A stretch of 64,000 bases of DNA from an uncultured SAR324 cluster bacterium (GCA_905182865.1 CAJJCY010000003.1:519740-583739), one strand, 5' to 3'. Counted from the stretch's first letter, positions 1-9,764 are shown. A program made the numbers and translations. The notes: generated by a model from the sequence alone, not told the origin.

Positions 1-1
1 C

Positions 2-298
2 CTGCTTTCGAGCATAATGGGCATGGGCTTTGGCATGTCCTGGAGCTTCGTGTCTAAGCGCATCATCGCCAACGTTTCGGAAGCGGAGCGTGCCCAGGCA
101 TCAGCGTCAATTCCCACTTTCATGCGGGTGTCGATGGCGTTGGGATCGGCCCTCAGCGGTATCATTGCCAACTTTTCAGGATTTTCCGAAGACAGCAGCG
201 TGGAAGTTGCGCAGAACGTTGCGTTCTGGTGTTTCGCCGCTTTTGTCCCATTAATAGTGGTCGGTCTCTTCACCGCCTGGCGCGTCAGCCGAGAGTGA
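2..298 (+). CDS. MFS transporter, C-terminal part (5' end outside window)
   Basis: The reading frame is open from base 2, so the gene starts before the window and only about 98 residues are visible. They contain two hydrophobic segments separated by a short acidic loop and end with the basic tail AWRVSRE, as in the last helices of a major facilitator superfamily permease. A glycine-rich helix (MGMGFGMSW) and a later ALGSALSG helix fit MFS helices 10-12. Substrate cannot be told from this fragment. It converges on the FAH-family gene downstream; the roughly 100 bases between the two stops hold no clear terminator. Confidence 0.6.
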   Translation: MLSSIMGMGFGMSWSFVSKRIIANVSEAERAQASASIPTFMRVSMALGSALSGIIANFSGFSEDSSVEVAQNVAFWCFAAFVPLIVVGLFTAWRVSRE

Positions 299-400
299 AG
301 GAGTTCCGTTTTCGCTGTTGATTCAACCTTTTCTTTCCTACCTTTTAATAATTTATCCAAAACCACACAGAATCCCAAATTATAAAAATTGTTTGTAAAC

Positions 401-1278
401 TTACTTATCAGCCACAAGGTTTTGGGTCTGAACACCCAATTTTTCAATTCCTAGATGCATCGTTTGACCTGTGCGAAGGTAGATTGGTTCAGGTTTTTGT
501 CCCATTCCAACTCCGGGAGGGGTCCCAGTGGAAATAACATCTCCAGGATTGAAGGGTACATAAAATGCGATCAGATAGTGCTATCAGATGTGCGCTACGT
601 CGAAATCCATCGTTGTGCGTCGTATTCCGTCCTGGTAGCGCTGTCCCGTTCACTTCCAGCCATAGATGCTAGATTTTGCGGATCCGGCACCTCGTCCGGA
701 GTCACCAGCCATGGTCCGGTAGGCCCGAAAGTGTCACAGCTCTTTCCCTTGACCCACTGGCCTGAACGTTCTAACTGGAACTCACGTTCTGAGAGATCAT
801 TGATCACGCAGTAACCAGCAACATGATCAAGAGCAGAAGCTTCATCAACATATTTTGCAGGCTTTCCTATAACCACTCCAAGTTCGACTTCCCAGTCTGT
901 TTTTACTGAATTGCGAGGAATAATAACGTCATCATTCGGACCACAGATTGCACTTGTAGCCTTAGCGAAAATAATAGGCTCTGGTGGAACTGTCATTCCA
1001 GCCTCTTCCGCATGATCAGAATAATTGAGACCAATGCAAATGAACTTGCCAACCTGCCCTACGCATGGGCCGAGACGCGGATTGCCTTCCACTTCCGGAA
1101 GCGATGTGGGGTCAGTGTTTCGCAGACGTTCAATGTTTTCAGGAAGCAGCGTTTCACCGGCAATGTCATCGACTATTCCGGAAAGGTCGCGCAGAACCCC
1201 AGCTTCATCAAGCAGTCCGGGTTTTTCTTGCCCTCCGGAAGTTCCTGAGGTAGAAGTTTCATATCTTAGTAATTTCAT
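401..1278 (-). CDS. FAH-family hydrolase, likely 2,4-diketo-3-deoxy-L-fuconate hydrolase (frameshifted)
   Basis: Fumarylacetoacetate-hydrolase fold protein. The first 200 residues are intact and carry the family signatures: FICIGLNYSDHAEEAG, the metal-ligand stretch DWEVELGVVIGK, VAGYCVINDLSERE and FGPTGPWL. Near position 640 the frame is lost, but the expected C-terminus continues in other frames (RYQDG, then FNPGDVISTGTPPGVGMGQ) to a stop at 401, giving about 292 codons against a usual ~285. At least three small indels are needed, so the breaks look like consensus errors more than decay. In the non-phosphorylating L-fucose pathway this family performs the last step, cleaving L-2,4-diketo-3-deoxyfuconate to pyruvate and lactate. 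The adjacent SDR and the dehydratase at 14443 support that assignment, which is inferred from context. Confidence 0.75.
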
Positions 1279-1309
1279 AGTAGTTTCATTTTGAAGTTAA
1301 CATATATTT

Positions 1310-2065
<756 letters not shown>

Positions 2066-2138
2066 TCAAAATAATAATGAAAACTACAGAATTATATCTT
2101 TTTGTTCTTCAATAATCTATGAATAAAAATAATTAAGA

Positions 2139-2322
2139 CTACAAAACTGCCCCAATTTTCCATGGTGCAAATTCGTAGTCGCCAAAACCAAATTCCTCAC
2201 TTTTTGTTAATTCTCCAAATGATCAATTGTGGTAAGTTCGCATTTCGAATCGGCTTGGATGCACTCGATATGGCGTAACCCGATCAATGCCGCACCTACG
2301 ATGGTAATCTTGCTTAGTTCAT
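2139..2322 (-). pseudogene. Relic of a Gfo/Idh/MocA-type oxidoreductase
   Basis: Between the permease and SDR genes, the minus strand still encodes a recognisable Rossmann N-terminus: an ATG, one frameshift, then SKITIVGAALIGLRHIE, the nucleotide-binding start of Gfo/Idh/MocA dehydrogenases. After about 45 codons it breaks. A second piece in another frame (SEEFGFGDYEFAPWK, then a stop at 2139) looks like the C-terminus of a protein, either the same gene after a large internal deletion or a different one. About 300 residues would be missing, so this is a deletion relic and not a sequencing slip. Confidence 0.5.
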
Positions 2323-2342
2323 ACCGGGGTTTCTAATACTCT

Positions 2343-3251
2343 CTACTTAACCGCTCCAGTTGAAAGTCCTTTGACAATATAACTTTCAAGGAAAACACCG
2401 ATAATTGCCAATGGTGCAATTGCGGCTGTAGAGAGTGCCGCCATAGACCACCAATTGATCCCCTGTGATCCTGTTTGACTGGCCACCATGACAGGTAAAG
2501 TTTTTGCGTCAGCACTCGTCAGCAGGGCGGCAAAAAAGTATTCGTTCCAGGACAAAACAAGACAGAGGATAAAAGCTGCCACCATTCCCGGAAACGAAAT
2601 TGGTAAAACGATGCGCATGAAAACCCCCCAAACATTGAGGCCGTCTACCAACCCTGCTTCTTCAAGTTCAATTGGAATTGTACTAAATTGATCCCGCATA
2701 ATCCAGATTACTATTGGCAAAACCATGAGTGCGTAAAGCATGATCAAGCCGATGGTTGAATCCAGCAAAGCCAACTCGCGGTAAAGGACCAGAAACGGCA
2801 ATGCGAGGACTACCGGAGGAAGAATCATCTGCGAGAGAAAGAAGAAAGAAATATCTGAATTTTTGACAAATCCTAACTTATATTGGAAACGGCTGAGTCC
2901 ATAAGCCGCAAGTGAACCCAGCATCACTGCAAGTACAGATGCACTTACGGAAGTAATTACGCTGTTAAAAAATCTTTTCAGGAACTCTTCCCGAACTGTA
3001 GAAATTTGAAAAATTGTTTCCGGAGATAAACCCAGTGAACGAAAACCAATCCATTTTGGTGTAAAGTCAAACCATGGTATCAGGTGTCCCTGAGTAACAC
3101 TGACTGCGGTTTTGAAGGATGTCGTGATAGTCCAATAAATGGGAAACAAACACAAAAAAGCCCAAAACAAAAGTGCACCATAAATCAGGATGCGATATAT
3201 AACGAGGTTTACACCTGGCGAAGATTGATTCATGTAACTTTTTGCATCCAT
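2343..3251 (-). CDS. Sugar ABC transporter permease, MalG/UgpE type
   Basis: A 302-residue inner-membrane permease of the carbohydrate-uptake CUT1 class. It has an N-terminal helix (LLFWAFLCLFPIYWTI), a periplasmic loop and five further helices. The ATPase-coupling EAA loop reads EEAGLVDGLNVWGVFMRIVLP (about residues 196-216). The C-terminus KGLSTGAVK is typical of MalG-type subunits, whose tails end near KGLxxGAVKG. It overlaps the 3' end of the partner permease by 22 bases, so the two are translationally coupled. With the Tat-type binding protein it forms an importer placed in an L-fucose catabolic locus. No ATPase gene is present, so a shared MsmK/UgpC-type ATPase elsewhere would be needed. 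Confidence 0.9.
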   Translation of the reverse strand: MDAKSYMNQSSPGVNLVIYRILIYGALLFWAFLCLFPIYWTITTSFKTAVSVTQGHLIPWFDFTPKWIGFRSLGLSPETIFQISTVREEFLKRFFNSVITSVSASVLAVMLGSLAAYGLSRFQYKLGFVKNSDISFFFLSQMILPPVVLALPFLVLYRELALLDSTIGLIMLYALMVLPIVIWIMRDQFSTIPIELEEAGLVDGLNVWGVFMRIVLPISFPGMVAAFILCLVLSWNEYFFAALLTSADAKTLPVMVASQTGSQGINWWSMAALSTAAIAPLAIIGVFLESYIVKGLSTGAVK

Positions 3252-4321
3252 CGGTCAATAAGTTTTAACATTAGCGTCATAAGTATGATGATAATAATCA
3301 GATAAACGACAGCCATCATGGTTCCGTAGCCTACATTTGAGCGGTCTCTATATTCGCGAAAGATAAAGCTTGTGACACTGTCGGTTGCACCACCTGGCCC
3401 ACCGGATGTAACATTTATGATCACGTCGGCCAATTTCAACTTAAAAATAATGCGGATCACTACGGCCGTAACAGAAACAGGCAGCATCAACGGGAATACA
3501 ATCTCCTTAAAACTCTGCCAGCCAGATGCACCATCAACTTTTGAGGCTTCAAGAACTTCACGCGGCAGGGCTTGAAGACCAGCCAAAAGCATAATCATCA
3601 TAAACGGAATGAAAGTCCAGGCATCTAAAACCATAATGCTAAAACGCGCAATTTCCGGAGACGAAAAGAAAGCCGGGCTTTCCCAACCCAAGTGACGTGC
3701 GAGATTTGCCGCTGGGCCAAAACGATATTCCATCAATGATTTTCCGAGCATCCAACTCACTGCAACAGGGCTGAGCATCAAAGGCATGAGAAACACCACC
3801 CGAAAGAATTTTCTGGCCACGATTTGTGAGTTGAGCAACAGTGCCAGTCCAAAAGCAATGGCGTACTCAAATAGGATTGCAACCAAATAATAGACCATGT
3901 TTAACATGGAATTCCAATAATATTCATCTACGAGAAGAGCCCGGAAGTTATCCAGTCCATTGAATTTTTGACCTTCAAAGGCACTCAAGTTCCAATCGTG
4001 TAGAGAAATGTAAACGCTGAAAATCAGCGGGAAAATCACCATTGCAATCGTGAAAAGAAAGGCTGGCAGTACAAAAAGTGCACGTTGACCACGATCTCCT
4101 TTGATGAGGAGTATCCCCCAGCAGAGGGCTATAGACCAAAGAAGATATGCATAAAGGGTAGGACGCCAGTTCTCAAAGCCTAAAGTAATGGTATTAGTCT
4201 TGTGTAAAATCTGAATCAGGAACAATGCGACTAGTAGAATAGTTGCAATGAAAATAATTACCCGTCCCAGAGTTTTCTGTTGAGCAGGAACGTTATCTGT
4301 AATGATGTAAGTGGTGGTCAT
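3230..4321 (-). CDS. Sugar ABC transporter permease, MalF/UgpA type
   Basis: CUT1-class permease of about 363 residues if started at the ATG at 4321 (MTTTYIITDN). A GTG at 4447 would add 42 residues that look non-coding, and neither start has a good ribosome site, so the start is uncertain. The sequence shows two extra N-terminal helices before the conserved core, as in MalF-like subunits. It then has FPLIFSVYISLHDW, the EAA loop EVLEASKVDGASGWQSFKEI, and a C-terminal helix before IDRWMQKVT. It lies between the binding protein and the second permease and overlaps the latter. Substrate, probably L-fucose or a fucoside, is inferred from the locus. Confidence 0.87.
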   Translation of the reverse strand: MTTTYIITDNVPAQQKTLGRVIIFIATILLVALFLIQILHKTNTITLGFENWRPTLYAYLLWSIALCWGILLIKGDRGQRALFVLPAFLFTIAMVIFPLIFSVYISLHDWNLSAFEGQKFNGLDNFRALLVDEYYWNSMLNMVYYLVAILFEYAIAFGLALLLNSQIVARKFFRVVFLMPLMLSPVAVSWMLGKSLMEYRFGPAANLARHLGWESPAFFSSPEIARFSIMVLDAWTFIPFMMIMLLAGLQALPREVLEASKVDGASGWQSFKEIVFPLMLPVSVTAVVIRIIFKLKLADVIINVTSGGPGGATDSVTSFIFREYRDRSNVGYGTMMAVVYLIIIIILMTLMLKLIDRWMQKVT

Positions 4322-4481
4322 CTTAAAGTTTGCAAGCAAATACTGATGAGTATTTGTGAATAAGAATGCTGAGCTGTACTCAGCTTTTATAATTTTGTGA
4401 AGAAATAAGGGAAGCGGGAAAGACCGGCGATTTTTACTTTGAACCACCGGTCAAACCATTACCTGTTATCGCATGATCTAA

Positions 4482-6140
4482 CTACAAACCAAGTGAGGCA
4501 CGGTAGAGCGCAAGTTGCTTTTTCCTGCCAATTTGGTCAGTAAGTTTCTCCCAGGCCGCCGCAATGTTATTTGCTCCGGTCTGGACATCATACTTACCAG
4601 CATAAATTTTTGACAACTCATCTTCGGCAACACTGTAGTACTGAAAAATCCCCGGAATTCGAGGCTCAATCGCTGCATTTGGATGGTTGTAGGAGTTGGA
4701 CTCTGAATCCAAATAAGACGTGATAAATGCTCTATCATATCCTGCATTAACCCACTCATCAATATTGAAGTGACTGTTTCGATAGGGCTGAAAACCTGAC
4801 GGATATGCAGAAGCCCAAAGAGAGAGATCTTTCCCTCCAAGATGAGCAGCGGCACTCCAGGCGGCTTTACGCTTTTTTGAGTTACTATCAACGCGAGCCA
4901 TGACATACACTCCCCAGCCAATATAGGCCATATTTGGAGCATAGTTGGGTCCACCGGGCAGCGTATCCCATCTGCCTTTTTTTGAATTATAGACATCGTC
5001 AGATCCTGGCAGTATGTCGAAACCAACAACGTCACCAACGACAGACCCGTCACTGGTTTTTGCCATGGAACCTACATCACCCCACCAGGAAAGCATCGAG
5101 CCTGTTCCAGCAAGAAACTGCTGAAAAGCGGTTGTGCCTGGGTCAGCATTCAGTTGGTTTGCAGGTTGGGAAGGCAGAACATCAATTACATCCTGAATTG
5201 CTCTTACCCATGCTGGATTATTAATACGTGGTTTCATCGTATCTGCATCAAACAACCATGCAGGATCATTGGGATGCTTGGCATAGGCCGTAGCACGACT
5301 AGCCAGGAAGTAGAAACCAAAACCACCCCAGCCCTTGCATGGATCAAGATAACCGACAGCATCTCCCCCGAAAGTCGGGTCTTTTTTGCCTTTGAGGAAT
5401 TTACTGACTTCCTGAACTTGCTGCCATGTTTTTGGTACGCCCCAGGCACCCTTGTGCCCTTCGGCTTTCCAGGCAGAAGCGAATCCTGCATCCTTGAAAT
5501 AATCTGATCGGTAGTTGAAATTGTGGCAATCGCCGTCAATCGAAATCCGATAGGTTTTTCCATTCCATGTACCAACGGGAGCTTTCAGATAATTGACATA
5601 ATCATCCATTTCTATTTGCTCTTTGACCCATTCAGGCATTTCAGAGGCAAGCCCTTTACCACAGACATCGCCTTCGAAAGGCGCCCCCATTTCTAAAATA
5701 TCAAAGTCCACCGTTTTAGTTGCAATGGATTGTTGCAGACGTGCATTGTAATCTGCCTGCGCTAGATCAATCCATTTTATTTTTGCACCAGTATACTTCT
5801 CCCAGGGTTTCAGAAATCCTCTGAATAGGAAATTGTGCAAATTCTGGTTATTGAGTCCCATGAATGTTAATTCGACGCCGTCAAATTCGCCCTTTGAAAC
5901 TCTTGCTTTTGTCGGGTTAAGGCACAGTGCACCGACTTTCTGCCAGTCTGAATCCGTCGGTGACCCTTTACCTACTCCGGGTATTCTCAGGATGTCTCTC
6001 CTGACGTTTGCAGCCGAGGCACTCTTGGGTAAGAGGCCAAGTCCTGCACCTGAACCAGCAGCCAATATTCCTGCTCCTGCTACAGCTGTAGAGGCGTCTT
6101 TCACAAACTGACGACGGTTTATTTTTTTCTTGCTTTTCAT
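4482..6140 (-). CDS. Sugar ABC transporter substrate-binding protein (Tat signal)
   Basis: A 552-residue family-1 extracellular solute-binding protein. The N-terminus KKINRRQFVKDAS is a twin-arginine motif followed by a hydrophobic Ala/Gly stretch and a likely cleavage site after SASA, so it is exported folded to the periplasm. The mature part carries typical elements such as ELTFMGLNNQ, KWIDLAQADYNARL and the FQQFLAGTGSMLSWWGD hinge region. It is longer than the usual 400-450 residues, like other large Tat-exported CUT1 binding proteins. It leads the transporter segment of the operon, and the triple stem-loop at 6235-6308 lies just upstream and may set its level relative to the enzymes. Confidence 0.88.
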   Translation of the reverse strand: MKSKKKINRRQFVKDASTAVAGAGILAAGSGAGLGLLPKSASAANVRRDILRIPGVGKGSPTDSDWQKVGALCLNPTKARVSKGEFDGVELTFMGLNNQNLHNFLFRGFLKPWEKYTGAKIKWIDLAQADYNARLQQSIATKTVDFDILEMGAPFEGDVCGKGLASEMPEWVKEQIEMDDYVNYLKAPVGTWNGKTYRISIDGDCHNFNYRSDYFKDAGFASAWKAEGHKGAWGVPKTWQQVQEVSKFLKGKKDPTFGGDAVGYLDPCKGWGGFGFYFLASRATAYAKHPNDPAWLFDADTMKPRINNPAWVRAIQDVIDVLPSQPANQLNADPGTTAFQQFLAGTGSMLSWWGDVGSMAKTSDGSVVGDVVGFDILPGSDDVYNSKKGRWDTLPGGPNYAPNMAYIGWGVYVMARVDSNSKKRKAAWSAAAHLGGKDLSLWASAYPSGFQPYRNSHFNIDEWVNAGYDRAFITSYLDSESNSYNHPNAAIEPRIPGIFQYYSVAEDELSKIYAGKYDVQTGANNIAAAWEKLTDQIGRKKQLALYRASLGL

Positions 6141-6234
6141 TTTTCTCCTATTAAATTGAAATTAACAATCATTTGCAGTATCGGACAGTACATTTTGCAG
6201 AAGGCAAAAAATGACACAAATGTTTGCTCAAAAC

Positions 6235-6308
6235 CACTTCTGCGCTATGCGTAGAAGTGTAAATCCAATCGCAATGCGATTGGATAACAACCGGACAACC
6301 CGGCTGTT
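6235..6308. repeat. Array of three tight stem-loops in intergenic region
   Basis: Three back-to-back inverted repeats fill the gap between the M29 peptidase and the binding protein. They are 6235-6245/6249-6259 (11 bp, one wobble, loop TAT), 6263-6272/6276-6285 (10 bp perfect, loop AAT) and 6286-6294/6300-6308 (9 bp, one wobble, 5-base loop). No T-run follows on the minus strand, so simple intrinsic termination is unlikely. An mRNA processing or stabilising element ahead of the binding-protein gene, or a small dispersed repeat, fits better. Confidence 0.7.
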
Positions 6309-6361
6309 AAAGGCTTAAAGTTTTAGTTTTCTCTTAAGTATAAAATTAATTGTGTACCACG

Positions 6362-7432
6362 CTATATCAAAAACTGACCTTTTTCAATGGTTTTTTCCCC
6401 GTCCAGATAAAGCGCACCTTCTTCACGCAGATCTTTGATCAAGTCCCAGTGTAAAGCAGATTTGTTGATTCCGCCACATTCAGGATATGCTCTTCCAAGA
6501 GCAATGTGAACTGTACCACCTATCTTTTCATCAAAGAGCAAATCGTAACAGTACCTGCTGATGCTGTAGTTTGTACCCACACCAAACTCGCCTATTCTCT
6601 TGGCACCAGCGTCCATCCCAATTAATTCCAAAAGCAGTTTCTGGTTCTTATCGGCAGTTGCTTCGACCACTACACCTTTTGAGAAGTGTAAGCGGATACC
6701 TTCGATAAACTGTCCGGCAAAAACTGCAGGAAATTCGAAAGAAATACTTCCTTCAGCACTGTCATCGGTCGGAGCAGTATAAACTTCACCTCCAGGCATG
6801 TTGATGTGGCCGTCGTCAATCTGGTAGGTTCTTCCTGTCGTGTTTAAGCTCAGGTCGGTACCATTGCCGACAATCCGGATTTTTTCAGTTGTTTGCATCT
6901 TTTCCCGGATGACTTCGTAACGCTTACTTTCTTCTTGCCAGTCGAGCAACGTTGCATTGAAGAAGAACTCCATCATTTCGTCCGTACTAAATCCGGCCTG
7001 TTGAGCAAAAGATGCATTAGGAACTCTAACTAGAACCCAGCGAGTCTTTTCTGTTCGTAAGGCAGAAATTTTCCCCAATGCTCGCCGGAAGGCTGTTATA
7101 CGTTCTGTTGCTATACCATTCAGTTCATGTGGATTACTCGCACCTCGAAGTCCTATGTATACGTCTGCCCACTCCATCCCCCTTCTTTGAAGCTCATGTT
7201 CATTGTCAAATAGGTTTGGATCTCCTTCCAGCATTAGATCCCGTTGCAGCAGAGTGGACTGAAATTCAATATGCGGATGAGCACCAACCTTAACAGCCGC
7301 AGCATGAACTGCACGCGCTAATGGCCAAGTATCTGTTTCCATCATAGTGATCAAGACTCGGTCGCCCCTCCGGGTCGTGGTCGAGTAATTAACCAGGATA
7401 TCAGCCAGTTGTTCCCAGCGAGAATCAAGCAT
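6362..7432 (-). CDS. M29 family aminopeptidase (AmpS/PepS-like)
   Basis: A 356-residue metallopeptidase of the thermophilic-aminopeptidase M29 family, which removes N-terminal residues from peptides using two metal ions. The conserved blocks are present: NMPGGEVYTAP, the GEFGVGTN segment, DEKIGGTVHIALG, then ECGGINKSALHWD, which holds the His and Asp ligands. It is slightly shorter than the usual ~400 residues because the N-terminal region is compact. It is 18 bases downstream of the BtpA-family gene and reads with the sugar operon. Why a peptidase sits here is unclear; a non-peptide amide or conjugate substrate is possible but speculative. Confidence 0.85.
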   Translation of the reverse strand: MLDSRWEQLADILVNYSTTTRRGDRVLITMMETDTWPLARAVHAAAVKVGAHPHIEFQSTLLQRDLMLEGDPNLFDNEHELQRRGMEWADVYIGLRGASNPHELNGIATERITAFRRALGKISALRTEKTRWVLVRVPNASFAQQAGFSTDEMMEFFFNATLLDWQEESKRYEVIREKMQTTEKIRIVGNGTDLSLNTTGRTYQIDDGHINMPGGEVYTAPTDDSAEGSISFEFPAVFAGQFIEGIRLHFSKGVVVEATADKNQKLLLELIGMDAGAKRIGEFGVGTNYSISRYCYDLLFDEKIGGTVHIALGRAYPECGGINKSALHWDLIKDLREEGALYLDGEKTIEKGQFLI

Positions 7433-7450
7433 AAAAACGGTATTTAAAAA

Positions 7451-8251
7451 TCAGTGTAAAGTTTCAACTTTATCCATAAATTTCCGGACTCGCTCCGGAT
7501 CAACAGCGCTCCAAGTATCGCCGTTATGTTTGAGGTGCGAGCCGATGACGCACCCGTCGGTGAGCGAAAAAATTTCGGCAACAGTGTCGATGGTTACTCC
7601 GGTATTGGCTAATAAAGGTGTGTCCGGAAGGGCCTCACGGACTTCTCTCAACTCTGTTTGATTTACGCCCATTCCGGTCATTGGCCCGGAAACACAAATC
7701 ACATCGGCCTTTGAGGAAAATACCGCGCTTTTGGCCTTGACGGCTAAAGGCCTGGTATCAAGTGAGGTAGCAAATTCCGCATTGATATTGAAAAGCATTT
7801 GTAAATCGGAACGTCCTTGTGAGGCCCGCAAACGTGCAGCCCCGGCACAGTCCGGTGCCCAAAGTCCCATGTCAGAGGCATAAACACCCGTGAATATTTC
7901 ACGTGCAAAACTGGCTTCGGTCGCAACTGCTAAAGCCACTGTAGCTACTGGATCCCACAGGTAATTCACGCCGAATGGAACCTTTATAATTGATTTAACC
8001 TGCCCTATAACTGAGGCAAGTGCTGCCAATCCTTCAGGTGGGGCCTTGAGTACATACGGACGATCGAACTCGTTGCCAAACATTACTGCATCTACTCCAC
8101 CTGATTGGAGCGCTTCAAGATCGGCGATTACGGAAGCGATAATTTTCGTCATTCCGGAGGATGCATCATAATCCGGAGAACCAGGTAAGGCCGGAATATG
8201 CACCATGGCTACCACAGTTTTACGGCCGAATTGTATAATTTTTTCAGACAT
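7451..8251 (-). CDS. BtpA/SgcQ family protein
   Basis: A 266-residue TIM-barrel protein of the BtpA family. Signatures are VAMVHIPALPGSP near the N-terminus, DLEALQSGGVDAVMFGNEFDRPY, the PFGVNYLWDP strand, and the phosphate-binding-like C-terminal part LLANTGVT and GCVIGSHLK. The family includes SgcQ, linked to sugar metabolism, and BtpA, needed for photosystem I accumulation in cyanobacteria; no enzymatic activity is established. Its stop touches the next gene: the FGGY kinase ends at 8252, one base from this start codon, so they form a tightly coupled pair. A role as a sugar-phosphate enzyme acting after the kinase is an inference. Confidence 0.85.
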   Translation of the reverse strand: MSEKIIQFGRKTVVAMVHIPALPGSPDYDASSGMTKIIASVIADLEALQSGGVDAVMFGNEFDRPYVLKAPPEGLAALASVIGQVKSIIKVPFGVNYLWDPVATVALAVATEASFAREIFTGVYASDMGLWAPDCAGAARLRASQGRSDLQMLFNINAEFATSLDTRPLAVKAKSAVFSSKADVICVSGPMTGMGVNQTELREVREALPDTPLLANTGVTIDTVAEIFSLTDGCVIGSHLKHNGDTWSAVDPERVRKFMDKVETLH

Positions 8252-9757
8252 TTAGTTTTCCAAATTATTTCGGATGTTTTTCAAGCCTACATAACTTGCT
8301 TTGTATGCTTCATAAAACGGTTGGTATTCAGCGTGCACCTGCGAGTTTGGCTCAATCACGCGATCAATTTGTACCATTTGCTCAACTGCTGTAGGAATGT
8401 CTTCGTATATTCCTGCTCCAACTGCGGAAAGGATAGCACATCCCAGCAAAGGTGCAACAGGATTTTTGGTGAGGGTCAATGGCATGTTTGAAACATCGGA
8501 ATGGATTTGAAGCCACAATTCGGAACGTGTTGCTCCTCCGGAAACGACAATGCTCTCGGGGAAAAAGCCGTTACTACGCATGGATTCCAAAATCAGTTCG
8601 CTACCAAAAGCTACCCCTTCAATCGCTGCCCTAAAAAGATGTTCTCTACCATGTTTGAGAGTTAAACCATGGAAAGCCCCACGCGACTTTGGATCTGTAT
8701 GTGGTGTTCTATTTCCTTGAAAATGATCCTGAACAATTAAGTTCTCTGACCCTGGAGTAAGTTTCGAAGCATCACGGTTAAGCGCTTCATAATCGGACTC
8801 CCCAAACAAATTTTTGAGCCAGTTAATTACAGAACCGGTTGAAGTTTGACCGCCTTCTACAGTGTGCAGTCCGGGTAAAAGCGCATCTGCATAAGTACCC
8901 CAAATACCTGTTCCGTGAAATGGTTTTTCACTCAATCCCAGATGAAGATGAGAAGAACCGGTAATGAGCGCAAGGTTTCCTGGTTTGACGACACCAAGAC
9001 CGATCATACCGATTTGTGCGTCAGCACCACCTTGGACAACAGGCAAATCAGGAGTTAAGCCAAGGTGTTCTGCTGCTCTTGGAGTAAGGCCTCCAACCAA
9101 TTCTCCGAGTCGGAGCACCTCCTGGGGCCATTTTTCGGCAAGTTCTCCTAAATCAAGTTTTTTCAATAACGATTTTGGAACCCCATCACCGGTATAATCA
9201 CAATGCCAGCGAGTGGAAACATTGTTTATACTGCTAATTAAACGCCCCGTAAGATGGAGATTGATGTAATCCTGATATTCACAAATGGTTACAGCACGCT
9301 CAAATATTTCTGGTTCATTCTGTTTTATCCAGAGAGCCTTGGGAATCATCCACTCTGACGAAACAGGACCGCAGCCATTACTATTGATGCGTAAGGCATC
9401 ATCTCCCGTTTCGACCATTTGCTCGGCTTGCTCTGCACTGCGGACATCCATCCAAATCAGTGCTGGACGCACTGGAGTCCCAGAACCGTCGAGGGCCACC
9501 ACGCTGCAACAAGTAGTGTCCACAGCCATTGCCGCGATCTGATTAACACTTATTCCGGAATCCCGAATCGCTTTCCTGACTGACTTGCCGAGAGCATCCC
9601 ACCAGTCTTTGGGGTCTTGTTCGGCCCAGCTCGGAGCAGGAAACTGAGTTGTATAAGTTGTGGAGGTACAAGCGAGCGGTGTTCCGGAAATATCAAATAT
9701 TCCGGCACGGAGTCCTTCTGTACCTCCATCCACTCCCAGCAAATATTTTTTACTCAT
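8252..9757 (-). CDS. FGGY-family carbohydrate kinase
   Basis: A 501-residue sugar kinase of the FGGY family with both actin-like ATPase domains. The N-terminal phosphate motif is GVDGGTEGLRAGIFD, the sugar-binding side shows GGADAQIGMIGLGV, and the C-terminal FGGY signature region reads AIEGVAFGSELILESM followed by the adenosine motif VVSGGATRSELWLQI. It most resembles ribulokinase-like members; the substrate cannot be fixed from sequence. The rest of the locus predicts a pathway with no phosphorylated intermediates, so this kinase may serve a second sugar such as a ketose or a side product. It is coupled to the BtpA-family gene and 7 bases from the SDR stop. Confidence 0.88.
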   Translation of the reverse strand: MSKKYLLGVDGGTEGLRAGIFDISGTPLACTSTTYTTQFPAPSWAEQDPKDWWDALGKSVRKAIRDSGISVNQIAAMAVDTTCCSVVALDGSGTPVRPALIWMDVRSAEQAEQMVETGDDALRINSNGCGPVSSEWMIPKALWIKQNEPEIFERAVTICEYQDYINLHLTGRLISSINNVSTRWHCDYTGDGVPKSLLKKLDLGELAEKWPQEVLRLGELVGGLTPRAAEHLGLTPDLPVVQGGADAQIGMIGLGVVKPGNLALITGSSHLHLGLSEKPFHGTGIWGTYADALLPGLHTVEGGQTSTGSVINWLKNLFGESDYEALNRDASKLTPGSENLIVQDHFQGNRTPHTDPKSRGAFHGLTLKHGREHLFRAAIEGVAFGSELILESMRSNGFFPESIVVSGGATRSELWLQIHSDVSNMPLTLTKNPVAPLLGCAILSAVGAGIYEDIPTAVEQMVQIDRVIEPNSQVHAEYQPFYEAYKASYVGLKNIRNNLEN

Positions 9758-9764
9758 TTAATTC

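Noticed and set aside
455-814. 119-residue plus-strand ORF
   Set aside because: It lies opposite the frameshifted C-terminus of the FAH-family gene, which explains the coding-like signal.
4322-4447. GTG start at 4447 for the MalF-type permease
   Set aside because: The added residues are not like any permease N-terminus and there is no ribosome site; the ATG at 4321 is preferred though not proven.
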